Source: Actinomycetes bacterium (GTDB taxonomy: Bacteria > Actinomycetota > Acidimicrobiia > Acidimicrobiales > Acidimicrobiaceae). From it: a DNA stretch of 51,804 nucleotides. This document shows, in pieces, positions 34,893 through 44,739 of the stretch. Made by a program: the position numbers and the translations under genes. Positions within the stretch are counted from its first letter, which is position 1, and each line of letters opens with the position of its first letter. The stretch is from assembly GCA_021822605.1 (NCBI GenBank), contig JAKAQL010000012.1, positions 1-51,804 of the forward strand, read 5' to 3'. Under the pieces are notes generated by a model. It saw only the letters and a program-made list of their open reading frames with translations. It was not told where the DNA came from and did not search any database.

Positions 34893-36032
34893 ATGGGGAC
34901 TAACCTAGTCGGGGTGGACCGACTGGTTAGCGAACCGCGTCTGAAAGACATATTTGCGGCATTGATCGACGTGGTGAGCAAGCTCGATATGGATGAGACG
35001 CTCTCGCTGCTCGCCGAACATGCGCGCTCACTCACGCGTGCACGATATGCCGCAATTGGAGTGCTCGATCCAGAACAACCCGATCGATTGCTTGACTTTG
35101 TGACGTCAGGAATCAGTTCTCACGATCGAGTTCGCATCGGCGATCTCCCCTCCGGAGGCGGACTCCTTGGGGCAGTCATCGACACCAGTAGTCCCGTCAT
35201 CTCTGACTCCATCGCCCTAGATCCAAGGGCAGCCGGTTTCCCACCGAATCACCCTGTAATGAACCACTTTCTAGGTGTTCCCATCAGCACTGGTGACCGA
35301 GTCTTTGGCAACATCTACGTGACCGATCGCCTCGACGACGAGCCGTTCGATCAGATCGATATTGCCATCCTTGAGACCCTTGCCACCGGTGCGTCAGCGG
35401 TGATTGGCAATCTATTATTACGCCAGGAACTTGCTCGTGCACAGGTCGAGGATGACCGAGCGCGCATTGCCCGTGACCTTCACGACGATATCGTACAGCG
35501 CCTCTTTGCGGTTGGGCTCCAGCTGCAAGCCGCGCTTCCCTCGCTAGAGGGAAGCGCTGGTTTCCCCTTCGTCCGCCAAGCAATTGAAGACCTTGATGCC
35601 GCGATTGCGGAGATTCGAACCACGATCTTCGAACTCGAATCCCCTCAGGAAGGGTCATCTCGGTCCGAGATACTCGACCTCGTCTCGCGCCTCTGCACCA
35701 TCGCTGACCTCAAGTATCATGTCGTCTTCTCGGGTCCAATCGACACCCTTGTCAACAACTCACAACAGGCGCTCCTTCTCACGGTCTTACGAGAGCTCAT
35801 CACCAACGTGATAAAGCATGCTCATGCTCATGAACTCCGCACCGAAATCCAGGTATCTGAAGTGCTCACCCTTATCGTCACCGATGATGGCGTGGGCATT
35901 AGCGACCATCCTCGCCTCGGTCATGGAATCAAGAACCTTCGGGCCAAGGCCGCAACGCATGGTGGCACCTTTTCAATCGATGCAAGCCCGTTAGGCGGAT
36001 CGCGGGCCACCTTCTCCATTCCTCTGGATTGA
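34893..36032 (+). CDS. GAF-domain sensor histidine kinase (NarL/DevS type), orphan
   Basis: The product of about 380 aa has one GAF domain (about residues 20-170), a HisKA_3-type dimerisation helix with RARIARDLHDDIVQRL (phospho-acceptor His) and an HATPase_c domain with ELITNVIKHAHAH (N box) and VTDDGVGI (G1), then HGIKNLRAKA. No membrane segment is seen, so it senses a cytoplasmic or diffusible signal. No response regulator gene is adjacent. ATG 34893 is given as start; GTG 34914 is also likely, because TAACCT (34901-34906) would give a leaderless mRNA from there. It overlaps zapE by 42 bases tail to tail. Confidence 0.9.
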   Translation: MGTNLVGVDRLVSEPRLKDIFAALIDVVSKLDMDETLSLLAEHARSLTRARYAAIGVLDPEQPDRLLDFVTSGISSHDRVRIGDLPSGGGLLGAVIDTSSPVISDSIALDPRAAGFPPNHPVMNHFLGVPISTGDRVFGNIYVTDRLDDEPFDQIDIAILETLATGASAVIGNLLLRQELARAQVEDDRARIARDLHDDIVQRLFAVGLQLQAALPSLEGSAGFPFVRQAIEDLDAAIAEIRTTIFELESPQEGSSRSEILDLVSRLCTIADLKYHVVFSGPIDTLVNNSQQALLLTVLRELITNVIKHAHAHELRTEIQVSEVLTLIVTDDGVGISDHPRLGHGIKNLRAKAATHGGTFSIDASPLGGSRATFSIPLD

Positions 36033-37049
36033 CGCAGCCTCAACTCTTGCTAGCTCATAGAGGCGAGAGAGGCAGCGACCGTACTTCTGCCGGAACCCAC
36101 CAGCTAGGAAACTCTCTGGGAACAGACTCCCAAGCTCGCCGCCCCCTTGCATGTGGACTGCAACGCCATAGTCATACAGAACATCGACAAGCCTACAGAA
36201 TCGCAATGCATCGCTTTGGAGTTCAATGGTCCTGGCCTCTTGGATTGCAACCGCCTCAAGTCCTTGCACGACACCTCGATAACGAATCGGGTGCACTCGA
36301 CGAAGCTGACGTAAAAGTACATCCAATTCGATTTGCACGGCACTCTCCGGGCAAGATCCAATCTCGCTCTCAACACGATCAGGAGCGAAACTCCGTCGTC
36401 TAAAATCCCCACCTTCGATCGAAAGCACCCTGAAGGCTCGCGCCAACCCCTGTATCTCCCGCAGAAAGTCATCTGCACCAAAGCGTCCTTCGCCAAGCCG
36501 ATCGGGCAAGGTATTGGACGTCACGACGAGGTTGGTGCCCCCAAGGAGCAGCTCATCGGCGAGCCTGCTGATGAGGACCGTGTCCCCCGGATCATCGAGC
36601 TCGAACTCGTCGATCGCCAGCAGCGTTGCACCCTGAAGCAATTGGAGCGCTCCCTTGAAAGAGAGTGCCCCAACGAGACTCGTCAGCTCCGAAAAGGAGG
36701 CGTAGAATTTCCGCCCACGCCAGGCATGAAACGTCGCAGCCAAGAGATGGGTCTTACCAACACCAAACCCACCATCGAGGTACCAACCAACCGATCGTTC
36801 ACCCGTTGATCGTCGCCAAAACCGTCTGAGACGGTCCTCGGTTGTGCTTGCAGCGGCACAGGCGACGAGCACCTCCTTGGCTCGCACCTGTGAGGGGAAT
36901 CGATGATCTGGACGGTACGAATCAAAAGATGCATCCGCGAATGCTCTCGGTGGGGCCAACGCGGCAATCAACTCTTCGTGGGTCGGGGCAAGCGCGGGGC
37001 GACCAAGCAACATCTCCATCACTACCACGCTAGAGGCGCCTCGGCGCAT
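35991..37049 (-). CDS. zapE: Cell division protein ZapE / AFG1-like ATPase
   Basis: The product of about 352 aa is an AFG1-type P-loop ATPase: YLDGGFGVGKTHLLAATFHA (Walker A), ATLLAIDEFELDDPGD (Walker B) and LVVTSNTLP (sensor 1), then RLYELARVEA at the C-terminus. In E. coli ZapE acts on the FtsZ ring under stress; in mitochondria the homologue takes part in protein quality control. The N-terminus is uncertain: ATG at 37049, GTGs, or ATG at 37019. It is convergent with the histidine kinase gene. Confidence 0.85.
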   Translation of the reverse strand: MRRGASSVVVMEMLLGRPALAPTHEELIAALAPPRAFADASFDSYRPDHRFPSQVRAKEVLVACAAASTTEDRLRRFWRRSTGERSVGWYLDGGFGVGKTHLLAATFHAWRGRKFYASFSELTSLVGALSFKGALQLLQGATLLAIDEFELDDPGDTVLISRLADELLLGGTNLVVTSNTLPDRLGEGRFGADDFLREIQGLARAFRVLSIEGGDFRRRSFAPDRVESEIGSCPESAVQIELDVLLRQLRRVHPIRYRGVVQGLEAVAIQEARTIELQSDALRFCRLVDVLYDYGVAVHMQGGGELGSLFPESFLAGGFRQKYGRCLSRLYELARVEAASIQRNGEGGPRSA

Positions 37050-37181
37050 TGACAACTACCGACCTGAGTTCCATCTCTAGGTGGCCCACCCACAGCCGAC
37101 CATGTCAACGGTCTTGGCGGCTAGAGTAACGTCACCGACAAGCACGTCGCTTTCCATCGCTCGACCACGAGGAGTTTTACC

Positions 37182-37847
37182 ATGTTTGTCTCCGATGGCA
37201 CGACTCCTAGCTACGAACAACTGCTGGAACGGTATCCGGTCACCAATGCGGCCGTCCTGCGCGCCAACATGGTCACCTCACTCGACGGCAGGGTGACCAT
37301 CGATGGTCGATCAAAGGGTCTCTCCACGAGCCTCGATCGCCGGATCTTTCACCTCCTGCGTGCAACTGCACAGGTGATCCTGGTGGGATCAGGAACCGCC
37401 CGACTAGAGAACTACCAAGCCCCTCAACTCGCTCCCGAGTTGATCCAACTTCGCCAACAAGTAGGACTGACCCAGCCTCTGCGCATCGTCATTGCATCCA
37501 GACAACAGCCGCTTGACTCGACGCCCGCCCACAGCCCAGGTGACCCCCCGGCCATCGTGTGGCGTCACCTGCCCGACCAGTTAAGCCGTAATGAACTGGA
37601 ACGAGTCCTACGCACCGACCCCAACCAGCCGGGCGGGATCCTGTGCGAGGGAGGTCCAACGCTACTGGGGAATCTCCTCCAACGTGGACTGGTCGATCAA
37701 CTCTGCATCACCCTGCGACATATGGTCGTCGGCGGGGAGGGTGCTCAGCTTGTCTCCACTGGGTTGGAGATACCCGCAGACTTTGATCTCACAGACAGCA
37801 TCTCGACTCGCCAGGCTACCTTTCTACGGCTCACTCATTTGAACTAG
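37182..37847 (+). CDS. RibD C-terminal domain (dihydrofolate reductase fold) pyrimidine reductase-like protein
   Basis: The 221-aa protein matches the reductase half of RibD: ANMVTSLDGRVTIDG, then LRATAQVILVGSGTARLENY, and ILCEGGPTLLGNLLQRGLVDQL near the C-terminus. It could reduce the ribityl side chain in riboflavin synthesis, but stand-alone members of this family in actinobacteria are mostly uncharacterised. ATG at 37182 has AGGAG eight bases upstream. It is divergent from zapE, and the next gene begins nine bases after its stop. Confidence 0.85.
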   Translation: MFVSDGTTPSYEQLLERYPVTNAAVLRANMVTSLDGRVTIDGRSKGLSTSLDRRIFHLLRATAQVILVGSGTARLENYQAPQLAPELIQLRQQVGLTQPLRIVIASRQQPLDSTPAHSPGDPPAIVWRHLPDQLSRNELERVLRTDPNQPGGILCEGGPTLLGNLLQRGLVDQLCITLRHMVVGGEGAQLVSTGLEIPADFDLTDSISTRQATFLRLTHLN

Positions 37848-37856
37848 GATGGCATT

Positions 37857-38372
37857 ATGCAGCTGGGTCGCGTCGTACGAGACTATCAACGTGCCTACGA
37901 TGAGGCACTCACCTTCTTGAATGGCAAGGTCCAAGAAGTCGACACCAGCCAACAGGTGCTCTCCTGGACCGATGGACCAACTCTCATGGACCTGTCCACC
38001 CACCTCTCCGAGGTCCTGGGTTTGGTGACTATCGAGCAACGAGACTATCTGGGAACGACCTACACGCTCAATCCCAATCGCCGGAGTGCAACGCTCCAGG
38101 TTGCGCGAACGCTGTCGCTCCACGCACTCTGTGAGACTATTCTGCGTAGCTGGGGTGCCACCGGTGCGTTAACAACCGAAACACCGAATCTGTCAGAGCG
38201 ACTCATCAGTGTGGCTGAGCAAGGAGGAACGTACCCCATCCCAAACGCAATGGCGACCGCCCTACTCTTGGCGCACCCCGAGCTGAGCGCCGAAGCCAAC
38301 GTCATTATCCCTGCCATCTCAAAGGTCGGCTACGAACACCTCTGGACCATCGGCTTCTCAGAGCTTCAGTAG
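37857..38372 (+). CDS. Hypothetical protein
   Basis: I do not recognise this 171-aa protein. It is mostly helical by eye with no signal peptide or membrane segment. It starts nine bases after the RibD-like gene and has a GGATGG upstream of ATG 37857, so it is probably co-transcribed with that gene. Segments of possible note are TLMDLSTHLSEVLGLVTIEQ and the C-terminal KVGYEHLWTIGFSEL. Confidence 0.65.
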   Translation: MQLGRVVRDYQRAYDEALTFLNGKVQEVDTSQQVLSWTDGPTLMDLSTHLSEVLGLVTIEQRDYLGTTYTLNPNRRSATLQVARTLSLHALCETILRSWGATGALTTETPNLSERLISVAEQGGTYPIPNAMATALLLAHPELSAEANVIIPAISKVGYEHLWTIGFSELQ

Positions 38373-38413
38373 TCCCTGACGGCACCAGACTGGTTGCCAG
38401 TGTCAATCCGAGT

Positions 38414-38436
38414 TCGTCCAGAAAAACAATGGACGA
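38414..38436. terminator. Hairpin between convergent genes
   Basis: TCGTCCA (38414-38420) and TGGACGA (38430-38436) form a perfect seven-pair stem with an A-rich nine-base loop, in the 72-base gap between two convergent genes. A smaller stem ACTGG-TTG-CCAGT lies just before it. No U-run is present on either side. Confidence 0.45.
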
Positions 38437-38444
38437 GCAGTGCA

Positions 38445-39812
38445 TCAGGTAGCCGGAAGTGCGGTACAACCCTCCACCATGGGCAACGTTGCCACTGTCA
38501 TCGCGTGTGATACCTGTAGTTCATAGAGCGATGGCGTCGTGGCGACCAGACCGATCGGCTCAAGCGAAGGGCGCAAGATATTGGTGGCAGTCGACCTCTG
38601 GGCATGTCCACCAACAAGACTTCCACCGATAATCGAGGCGAGACTCGCACGACTAAAGACCACCTCAGGGGCGTTGGTGCTCGGATTCGCCACACAACTG
38701 ACCCACCAATGTGAGGAGTGGAAGTATATTGGCTTCAACTCGTAGAAGGGAGACGTAGGGCTCGTTGATTGCACTGTACCAATTCCATACAAAGCATTTC
38801 GACCAGCTACCTTTACGGCAACAGCTCGCGTTCCAACGGCGCTCGCAATCGAGGTAAGATTGACGACCAATGGAGCTTGCGGTGGAACCGTCACTCGTTC
38901 CACTGTGCGCATTCGACCCATATCGGCAGCATTGGCAGTTCCATCAAAGCCCGCCATCGAGATCGTCACGGGATCCGGTACCGTTGAGGTGTTCACGAGA
39001 TCCAGCGACAGCGCCTTGGTGCCCACCAACGGAATATAGGGGAGGTACAGCCGACCAGATGGAGTGGCATCAGCGAGGGTCTCCTGTGTGTTCGGGGCTG
39101 CGACACTTGAGGCGACCACGATACTTCCAGAACGGGCAGCGATAGCCGCAGCGATATTGGCGGTGTTAGGCGCAAACTGTCCTGCATTGATCGTCAAAAC
39201 TGCACCGGGCCGGACGATAAGGCCTTCAACCGACGGAACTGACTCCTCGCCCTCCACGGAGTAGTAGTTCAAATCGACTACCGCCTGCACCTTGAACGGG
39301 TTGTAGACGGCGATAGTCGAGTGGCTACCTGTCGTCGTCGACAGGCCCTCAACGGTCCAGCTGCTGCTCGGGGAGGAGCTGCAAGGGTAGATCTGTGGCG
39401 TCGCAGTTGGTGTTGTCTGCGTTTCCATAAAGGCAACGACGCCTCCCGAAGATACGATCACCCTTCCATGACCGGGTGGCACAAGCAGGCGCAGCGACGA
39501 ATGTGCCAACAATAGACCGTGCTCTACCCGTGTGCCCACTTCGGAGCTGATAAGCAATCGCCGGTCGAATCGAGTTGGATTCTCCAAGATAATCCCGTCG
39601 AAACGAAGATCTCCGAGAGACGGAGGGACCACGCAGTACCAGCTCACCGATGTCGCATCGGGTACCGCCGTCGGTACCGCCAAACTACCAATCCCCAAAG
39701 GCACATTCGCCACCGCGAACTGAGCCCGTCGAACAGCGAACGTGTGCGTCAATGCCACCGCACCCACGAGCACCACTACAAGTCCCAGCAGGATCACCTT
39801 CGCACTCTTCAT
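38445..39812 (-). CDS. DUF5719 family secreted or membrane-anchored protein
   Basis: The 455-aa protein has an N-terminal hydrophobic segment (VILLGLVVVLVGAVALTHTF) that acts as signal or anchor, and an extracytoplasmic beta-rich domain. Its pattern (VYNPFKVQAVVDLNYYSVEG, then GLIVRPGAVLTINAG) and its position after a large GT2 gene fit DUF5719 of actinobacteria. The role is unknown; co-occurrence with the glycosyltransferase suggests a part in cell-surface glycan assembly. Its ATG overlaps the GT2 stop in ATGA. Confidence 0.75.
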   Translation of the reverse strand: MKSAKVILLGLVVVLVGAVALTHTFAVRRAQFAVANVPLGIGSLAVPTAVPDATSVSWYCVVPPSLGDLRFDGIILENPTRFDRRLLISSEVGTRVEHGLLLAHSSLRLLVPPGHGRVIVSSGGVVAFMETQTTPTATPQIYPCSSSPSSSWTVEGLSTTTGSHSTIAVYNPFKVQAVVDLNYYSVEGEESVPSVEGLIVRPGAVLTINAGQFAPNTANIAAAIAARSGSIVVASSVAAPNTQETLADATPSGRLYLPYIPLVGTKALSLDLVNTSTVPDPVTISMAGFDGTANAADMGRMRTVERVTVPPQAPLVVNLTSIASAVGTRAVAVKVAGRNALYGIGTVQSTSPTSPFYELKPIYFHSSHWWVSCVANPSTNAPEVVFSRASLASIIGGSLVGGHAQRSTATNILRPSLEPIGLVATTPSLYELQVSHAMTVATLPMVEGCTALPAT

Positions 39813-42709
39813 CGAGACTGGACCCCAACTGGCTCCGTTGGTGCAGTAGCAGGCCGCGAACCTGATCTCTTCGATGAACCGAAGGTTCGCCCTCGCAGCC
39901 AGGACCGACGTCCAAAGAGTCCTAGAACCAAAACAAGGATCGTCCCAAGCTGGATTACGGTGCCCAAGATCAACCAGGGATCGCTTACGGACACACCGGT
40001 GGACAGTGCGGCCATGCGCGCAGTCAGACGATAGACGGAGATGCCACCTTCAGAGAAGAGTTGGACCATATCGAGCTGCCGACCAAAGGCAGTCGTAAAA
40101 GCGTCTGCTGCTAGCGTTCTCGGCGCACCGACAACTACCACCTCGCCAACTCCGTCGGCCGCGAGATCATCACCAAGACGCACCGTTTGTCCAGCAAGAG
40201 CCAGACTTACTAGATGATCCAACGCGGCCTGACCATGAGTGATTGCCGGAGCCCCGGCGGTCAAGACGGTCGGGGCCACACCCTCAGTCAGGCCGACATA
40301 GACACCATTGGTGAGCTTCTCGCCCGTTACGATGCGAGGCCCAGTCCCCAGCTCCACCCAGAGCACCGAACCGGGGTCGCGAACCAACCCCTCGACCAAA
40401 GGAAGGGTGTTGCGTGCCGTTGTCACCGGGCCTGGCTGGCCTACGAGCGCACCGAGGACAGATCCTAGCAAGGTCACCGCCAGCGCGATGGCAACGATGC
40501 CGGCCATCACGTGATGGAGTCCAACGCCAAAGGAACGGAGCCTTCCTAAGATCAGACGAATTGCCCCAGGCACGGCAATTGACGCAATCAGCGCCGCCAG
40601 AATCGTCGGGTAGATGGGTGCGATGGGCGAGCCACCAAGCACTCCTCGACCGGCCAAAACTCCAAGCATAAGGCAGCCCACCGTTGCGATCGTCGCCGCC
40701 ATGAGTGCTCCGCCTCTTCCTTCCCCAAATCCAAGCACCGCAACAATGAGTGTCAAAAGCATTGCACCAAGCAGCCAGGAGGATAGACCTTCGACAACAG
40801 AGGCACCAAAAAGTGCGCTGATCATCGAACTTGCGGGGTTGACAAAGCCAGTAAATACATAATCAGCACCTGGGTGGACGATGATAAGGGCACCGATCCA
40901 GGGAAGGTTCGCAAGCACCCCAAAGGCAACGGCGTAGCCGACCACAACGACCAACCTCCGCACTCTCTCGGCGCCGCCGGTCAGTACATAGGCCACCATT
41001 TGCACCACGACAGCCAGGAGCCACACCAAGGCGAGTTGCGGGCTTAGGGCGATAGCTAGGGCAAAGAGTGCGGCTACGCGCAGGTTGGATCTGCGCATCA
41101 CCCTACGCGATCTGCGCTGAGCTGCCAGTGCGTCGATCGTAGCCCCCAGCAACAGCGGTGCGATCGCATAAGCAAACAGGACATAGATCGAACCCCGGAC
41201 CAGAGCGATTGCCACCAAGGGTGACAAGGCGTAGAGCACACCAGCGGTTCGCGCATACCCATCAGGAAGGCGCCGTCGGGCAACCCGGTATGCCCCCAGA
41301 GGCCCAACAACCAGGGAAGCAACCACTAACAACCATACGCCCAGTGCCGTATGTCCAAGGAGAATCAGGCCCAACAGTCCCACAACAAGGTCTGAGGCGG
41401 GCAGAACAGCAACTCCAAGTAGGTGGCTCGCTCCATGGCCCGAAAAGTAGGCTCCGAGAAGTTGCAGTGGAGAGGAATAGAGAGTGAAGGAGCCCACCAA
41501 CGGTGTGGGCGAGAACAGGGTGGAGCGCGCCAAGACAATACTCAGCAGTATCGCTATCCACAATGCCCATCTTCCCACTCCGCTGCGTCCTTGGCTCGAG
41601 ACCTCCACATCTGGAGCACTCGGTTCCGCAGACACCTCAACAGTGGAGCTCGTGCTGGAACTAGTCCTTGCCTGCATGAAGAAACCTCGCAGCGTCAGCC
41701 ACGAACCTGAGAAGTTCAACAGCCGAGCATCGAGGCCACTCGCCGCCATAAGCTGGCGCTGATGACGCAGTTCGTCCCGCTCTCGCAGAACACCGAAGGA
41801 CCGAAGACATCCCCAAGCCACTCGCGGCCGGGCGGTCAGTGCGAGAAAGAACGCCTCTACTAGTCGTTCAAGGTAAAACAAAGAAGTGGCAAAAGTTCGT
41901 GTTCGCCCTTGTTCGAGTTTTGCGATACAGCGTGCCTGATGGCGTCGCTTGCGTTCAATGCGCTCAGCCTGGGTCAGCGCTACTCGTTCCTCAAAGATAA
42001 CCCCACGTTGGACAGCTCTAAGACGAGGCGATCGGCGTCCCGCAGTGGAGACTGACCGGTGGCGTACTCGAGCATGTGGAGCTGTAGAGATTCGAGCCCC
42101 CGCCATTCGAACACGACAGGAGAGGTCCACCTCCTGATAGACACTGCCAAAGACTTCGTCAAAGCCTTCAAGGGCGTTGAAAAGATCAGCGCGAATGAGC
42201 ATGGCACAACCAGCTGCTACCGCGACCTCATTGATCTCGTCATACTGACCTTGATCCAGATCTCCAACCTCAACACGAGGTGCGGTCCCCATCAAAAAAT
42301 CAAGATCACTGCCGAGCTCAAGAATCTGGCGAGGGGAATCATAGGCGACAATTTTCGGCGTAACCAGCCCCGAATTCGTGGCATACGCAACCTCCATCAT
42401 CGCAGCAAGCGAATTTGGGGCGAGCGCGACATCGTCATGGCAGAGAAGCAGAAACTTCGCCTCTGGCACCAGTTCCGCTGCCGCATTCGCCGCTGCAGCA
42501 AAACCCGGGTTACCAGGTATTTCGCAAACACGCGCCATCGGCAACAAACGACAAGTTAACTCGTCAACTCGACTGGACTGGTCAACGTTGGCTACCACGA
42601 CATCGAGGTCTGGGTAGCCTAGGGAGGAGATACTCGCAAGGCATTCCTCGAAGTAATCACCTGGATCGTGGGCAACAACAACCACTGCCACTTTAGGGGG
42701 TGCTTGCAT
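39809..42709 (-). CDS. Large membrane glycosyltransferase, family 2
   Basis: The 966-aa protein has an N-terminal GT-A catalytic domain of about 270 residues (VAVVVVAHDPGDYFEECLASI at the start, HDDVALAPNSL as the DxD region, EVDLSCRVRMAG further on). About a dozen hydrophobic segments follow from residue 375, with a C-terminal extracytoplasmic part and a last membrane segment. It probably uses a nucleotide sugar at the cytoplasmic face to build a cell-envelope polysaccharide. It starts 13 bases after the rmd-like gene and is translationally coupled to DUF5719. Confidence 0.85.
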   Translation of the reverse strand: MQAPPKVAVVVVAHDPGDYFEECLASISSLGYPDLDVVVANVDQSSRVDELTCRLLPMARVCEIPGNPGFAAAANAAAELVPEAKFLLLCHDDVALAPNSLAAMMEVAYATNSGLVTPKIVAYDSPRQILELGSDLDFLMGTAPRVEVGDLDQGQYDEINEVAVAAGCAMLIRADLFNALEGFDEVFGSVYQEVDLSCRVRMAGARISTAPHARVRHRSVSTAGRRSPRLRAVQRGVIFEERVALTQAERIERKRRHQARCIAKLEQGRTRTFATSLFYLERLVEAFFLALTARPRVAWGCLRSFGVLRERDELRHQRQLMAASGLDARLLNFSGSWLTLRGFFMQARTSSSTSSTVEVSAEPSAPDVEVSSQGRSGVGRWALWIAILLSIVLARSTLFSPTPLVGSFTLYSSPLQLLGAYFSGHGASHLLGVAVLPASDLVVGLLGLILLGHTALGVWLLVVASLVVGPLGAYRVARRRLPDGYARTAGVLYALSPLVAIALVRGSIYVLFAYAIAPLLLGATIDALAAQRRSRRVMRRSNLRVAALFALAIALSPQLALVWLLAVVVQMVAYVLTGGAERVRRLVVVVGYAVAFGVLANLPWIGALIIVHPGADYVFTGFVNPASSMISALFGASVVEGLSSWLLGAMLLTLIVAVLGFGEGRGGALMAATIATVGCLMLGVLAGRGVLGGSPIAPIYPTILAALIASIAVPGAIRLILGRLRSFGVGLHHVMAGIVAIALAVTLLGSVLGALVGQPGPVTTARNTLPLVEGLVRDPGSVLWVELGTGPRIVTGEKLTNGVYVGLTEGVAPTVLTAGAPAITHGQAALDHLVSLALAGQTVRLGDDLAADGVGEVVVVGAPRTLAADAFTTAFGRQLDMVQLFSEGGISVYRLTARMAALSTGVSVSDPWLILGTVIQLGTILVLVLGLFGRRSWLRGRTFGSSKRSGSRPATAPTEPVGVQSR

Positions 42710-42722
42710 CAGAAGCTACACG

Positions 42723-43634
42723 CTAGTCGCCAGGTCGGGGAGAACGACCGCCGCCGATGGCTTCAACGACTCCGGCGATCGTCTGGTGCAGAGAAAACTG
42801 ACGATGGAATCCCGTCACCTCGGTCATTTTCAGCGGGTCTCCCACCACGACCTCGACATCGTTCGGGCGCACGAGTACAGGGTCTACTTCGAGATCCACT
42901 TGGTGGTCAAGAATAACGGACAGCTCTCCCACAATCTCACGGACGCTGACCGACTCGCCCGAACATACGTTATAGGCATCTCCCGGCACCCCATGGACCG
43001 CAAGGAGGCGATAGGCTCTCACCACATCTCGCACATCCATGAAGTCGCGCCGGGCGTCGACATTGCCAACCCGAAGGCTCGACCTCCCCCTCGCTTTTGC
43101 CTCGACCATTCGGGCGCCAAGTGCAGGGACCAGATAGTCGACAGACTGCCCTGGACCGGTATGGTTGAATGGGCGAGCTACCACAGTGGGTAGACCATAA
43201 CCATACCAGGCCTGCATTGATGCGAATTCGGCCGATGCCTTCGAGGCGGCATACGGTGATACTGGGCGCAGCGGCTGAGACTCCTCGATAGGGAGATCGT
43301 CGCCGTTGACTCTTCCGTACACCTCGGAGGATGAGACGTGCAAGAGACGTGGAAGCTGGGGCAGCCGCGCGAGAACTGCGACGAGATTCGCAGTTCCAAC
43401 GACATTGTTGACAAAGTACAGCTGAGGGTTTGACCATGACGCACCCACGTGCGACAATGCAGCTAGATGGTAACAGACATCGATCTCTATCCCGCCCAAC
43501 GCCTCCTCAAGCGCTTCCCTGTCACACAGGTTTAGGCCCTCTCGGAGTTCAATGACCTCATCTCCTTGATCGGAGAGGTAATGACAAAGCCATCCTCCCA
43601 CAAACCCACGACTACCAGTGATCAAAGCCCGCAT
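42723..43634 (-). CDS. NAD(P)-dependent sugar epimerase/reductase, GDP-6-deoxy-4-keto-mannose reductase-like
   Basis: The 303-aa short-chain dehydrogenase of the extended type has the nucleotide loop TGSRGFVGGWL, SSSEVYG and the catalytic YAASK. It is closest in pattern to GDP-6-deoxy-D-lyxo-4-hexulose reductase (Rmd), which makes GDP-D-rhamnose; the alternative is a dehydratase such as Gmd. ATG at 43634 follows the preceding stop by 7 bases with GAGGG upstream. A partner GDP-mannose dehydratase is not in the window. Confidence 0.75.
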   Translation of the reverse strand: MRALITGSRGFVGGWLCHYLSDQGDEVIELREGLNLCDREALEEALGGIEIDVCYHLAALSHVGASWSNPQLYFVNNVVGTANLVAVLARLPQLPRLLHVSSSEVYGRVNGDDLPIEESQPLRPVSPYAASKASAEFASMQAWYGYGLPTVVARPFNHTGPGQSVDYLVPALGARMVEAKARGRSSLRVGNVDARRDFMDVRDVVRAYRLLAVHGVPGDAYNVCSGESVSVREIVGELSVILDHQVDLEVDPVLVRPNDVEVVVGDPLKMTEVTGFHRQFSLHQTIAGVVEAIGGGRSPRPGD

Positions 43635-43641
43635 TGTGCCC

Positions 43642-44739
43642 TCAGGCCTCGAGCAGTTGGCAATAAAGCGCAATCGTTTGGCGAGCAGCGCGCTCCCAAG
43701 TGAAGCTCCGCGCCCAGTTCACCTGCCGTTCAATCTCGTCAGGAGTACGCGAAGTCAGCGCTGCCGCCTCAATACCCTGAGCAATCGCATCGACATCGTC
43801 AGGGTCAGCCAGCCACGCGAAGTCTCCAGCCACCTCGGCCATTGCTGACTTGTTGCTGGTGACGACGTTCAGACCCGAGGCAAGTGCTTCCAAAACTGGT
43901 AGGCCAAAACCTTCGGCGTTGGAGACGTAGATCATGGCACGCGCCCGTCGCAGCGCCCGTCGCAACTCCTTCTCTTCGAGGTACCCTTCGACACTGACGC
44001 ACCCCCGATTCCGCATCGCGTACAAGGCCGCATCAAAATCACTTGTCTTCCAACCCCGTTTCCCAATAATTCGGAGCCGCCAATTAGGATGTTGGTCTGC
44101 CACTTTATCAAAGGCCTCAAGAACCCGAGCAAGATTCTTGCGAGGCTCAATCGTTCCTAACGAGCAAAGCTCCACGGCATCATCCTCATCGCCACCGTGC
44201 TCTGGAACAAGCAACGGATCAACACCATGATAGATTACGTGGATCGGTGGGGTTGATGGGAAATGGTTGCGCAGACGATCCGCTGTCGCTTGGGACGGAA
44301 CGATCAAAGCATCGGAACGCTTCACTGCCAAACGGATCGCTCGTTGAAAGTAGCGCACCTTTGTGGGCTCGTGCCACTCGGGGTTGTCAAAAAAAGTGAG
44401 GTCATGAATCGTGGAGATCACCCGCAATCTATGACGAGCAGCCGGAACTTGATAGTGCAGCCCATGGAAGACGTGGGCACCTCCCTTGATCGCGATAGAA
44501 CCAAGGCTTCGTTCCTGGTAGAGCAGCCGAAGGGGTCGGCTGTTCGGAGCAGCAATCAAATTCTCGTAGTTAGCTCTTGGGGGAAGAGCAAAAAGACGCA
44601 GTGACGCCCGAGTCGTCAACAGCGAGATGGGAGGGCGATCATCAAGCTGATAAATGGCAGCAACCAGTTCTTTTGCATAACGCCCGACCCCAGTGGGGTC
44701 GCTAGGGATCGAAGTCGCATCAATAGCCACAGGGTTCAC
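43642..44739 (-). CDS. Glycosyltransferase family 4 (first downstream copy)
   Basis: The 365-aa GT-B enzyme has the N-terminal loop PTGVGRYAKEL, LGTIEPRKNL at the start of the second domain and the nucleotide-sugar motif NAEGFGLPVLEALASG. It transfers a sugar, probably mannose or a related hexose, to a growing glycan. GTG at 44739 overlaps the preceding stop in GTGA and has GGAGG ten bases upstream; the longer frame from 44757 is less likely. Confidence 0.88.
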   Translation of the reverse strand: MNPVAIDATSIPSDPTGVGRYAKELVAAIYQLDDRPPISLLTTRASLRLFALPPRANYENLIAAPNSRPLRLLYQERSLGSIAIKGGAHVFHGLHYQVPAARHRLRVISTIHDLTFFDNPEWHEPTKVRYFQRAIRLAVKRSDALIVPSQATADRLRNHFPSTPPIHVIYHGVDPLLVPEHGGDEDDAVELCSLGTIEPRKNLARVLEAFDKVADQHPNWRLRIIGKRGWKTSDFDAALYAMRNRGCVSVEGYLEEKELRRALRRARAMIYVSNAEGFGLPVLEALASGLNVVTSNKSAMAEVAGDFAWLADPDDVDAIAQGIEAAALTSRTPDEIERQVNWARSFTWERAARQTIALYCQLLEA

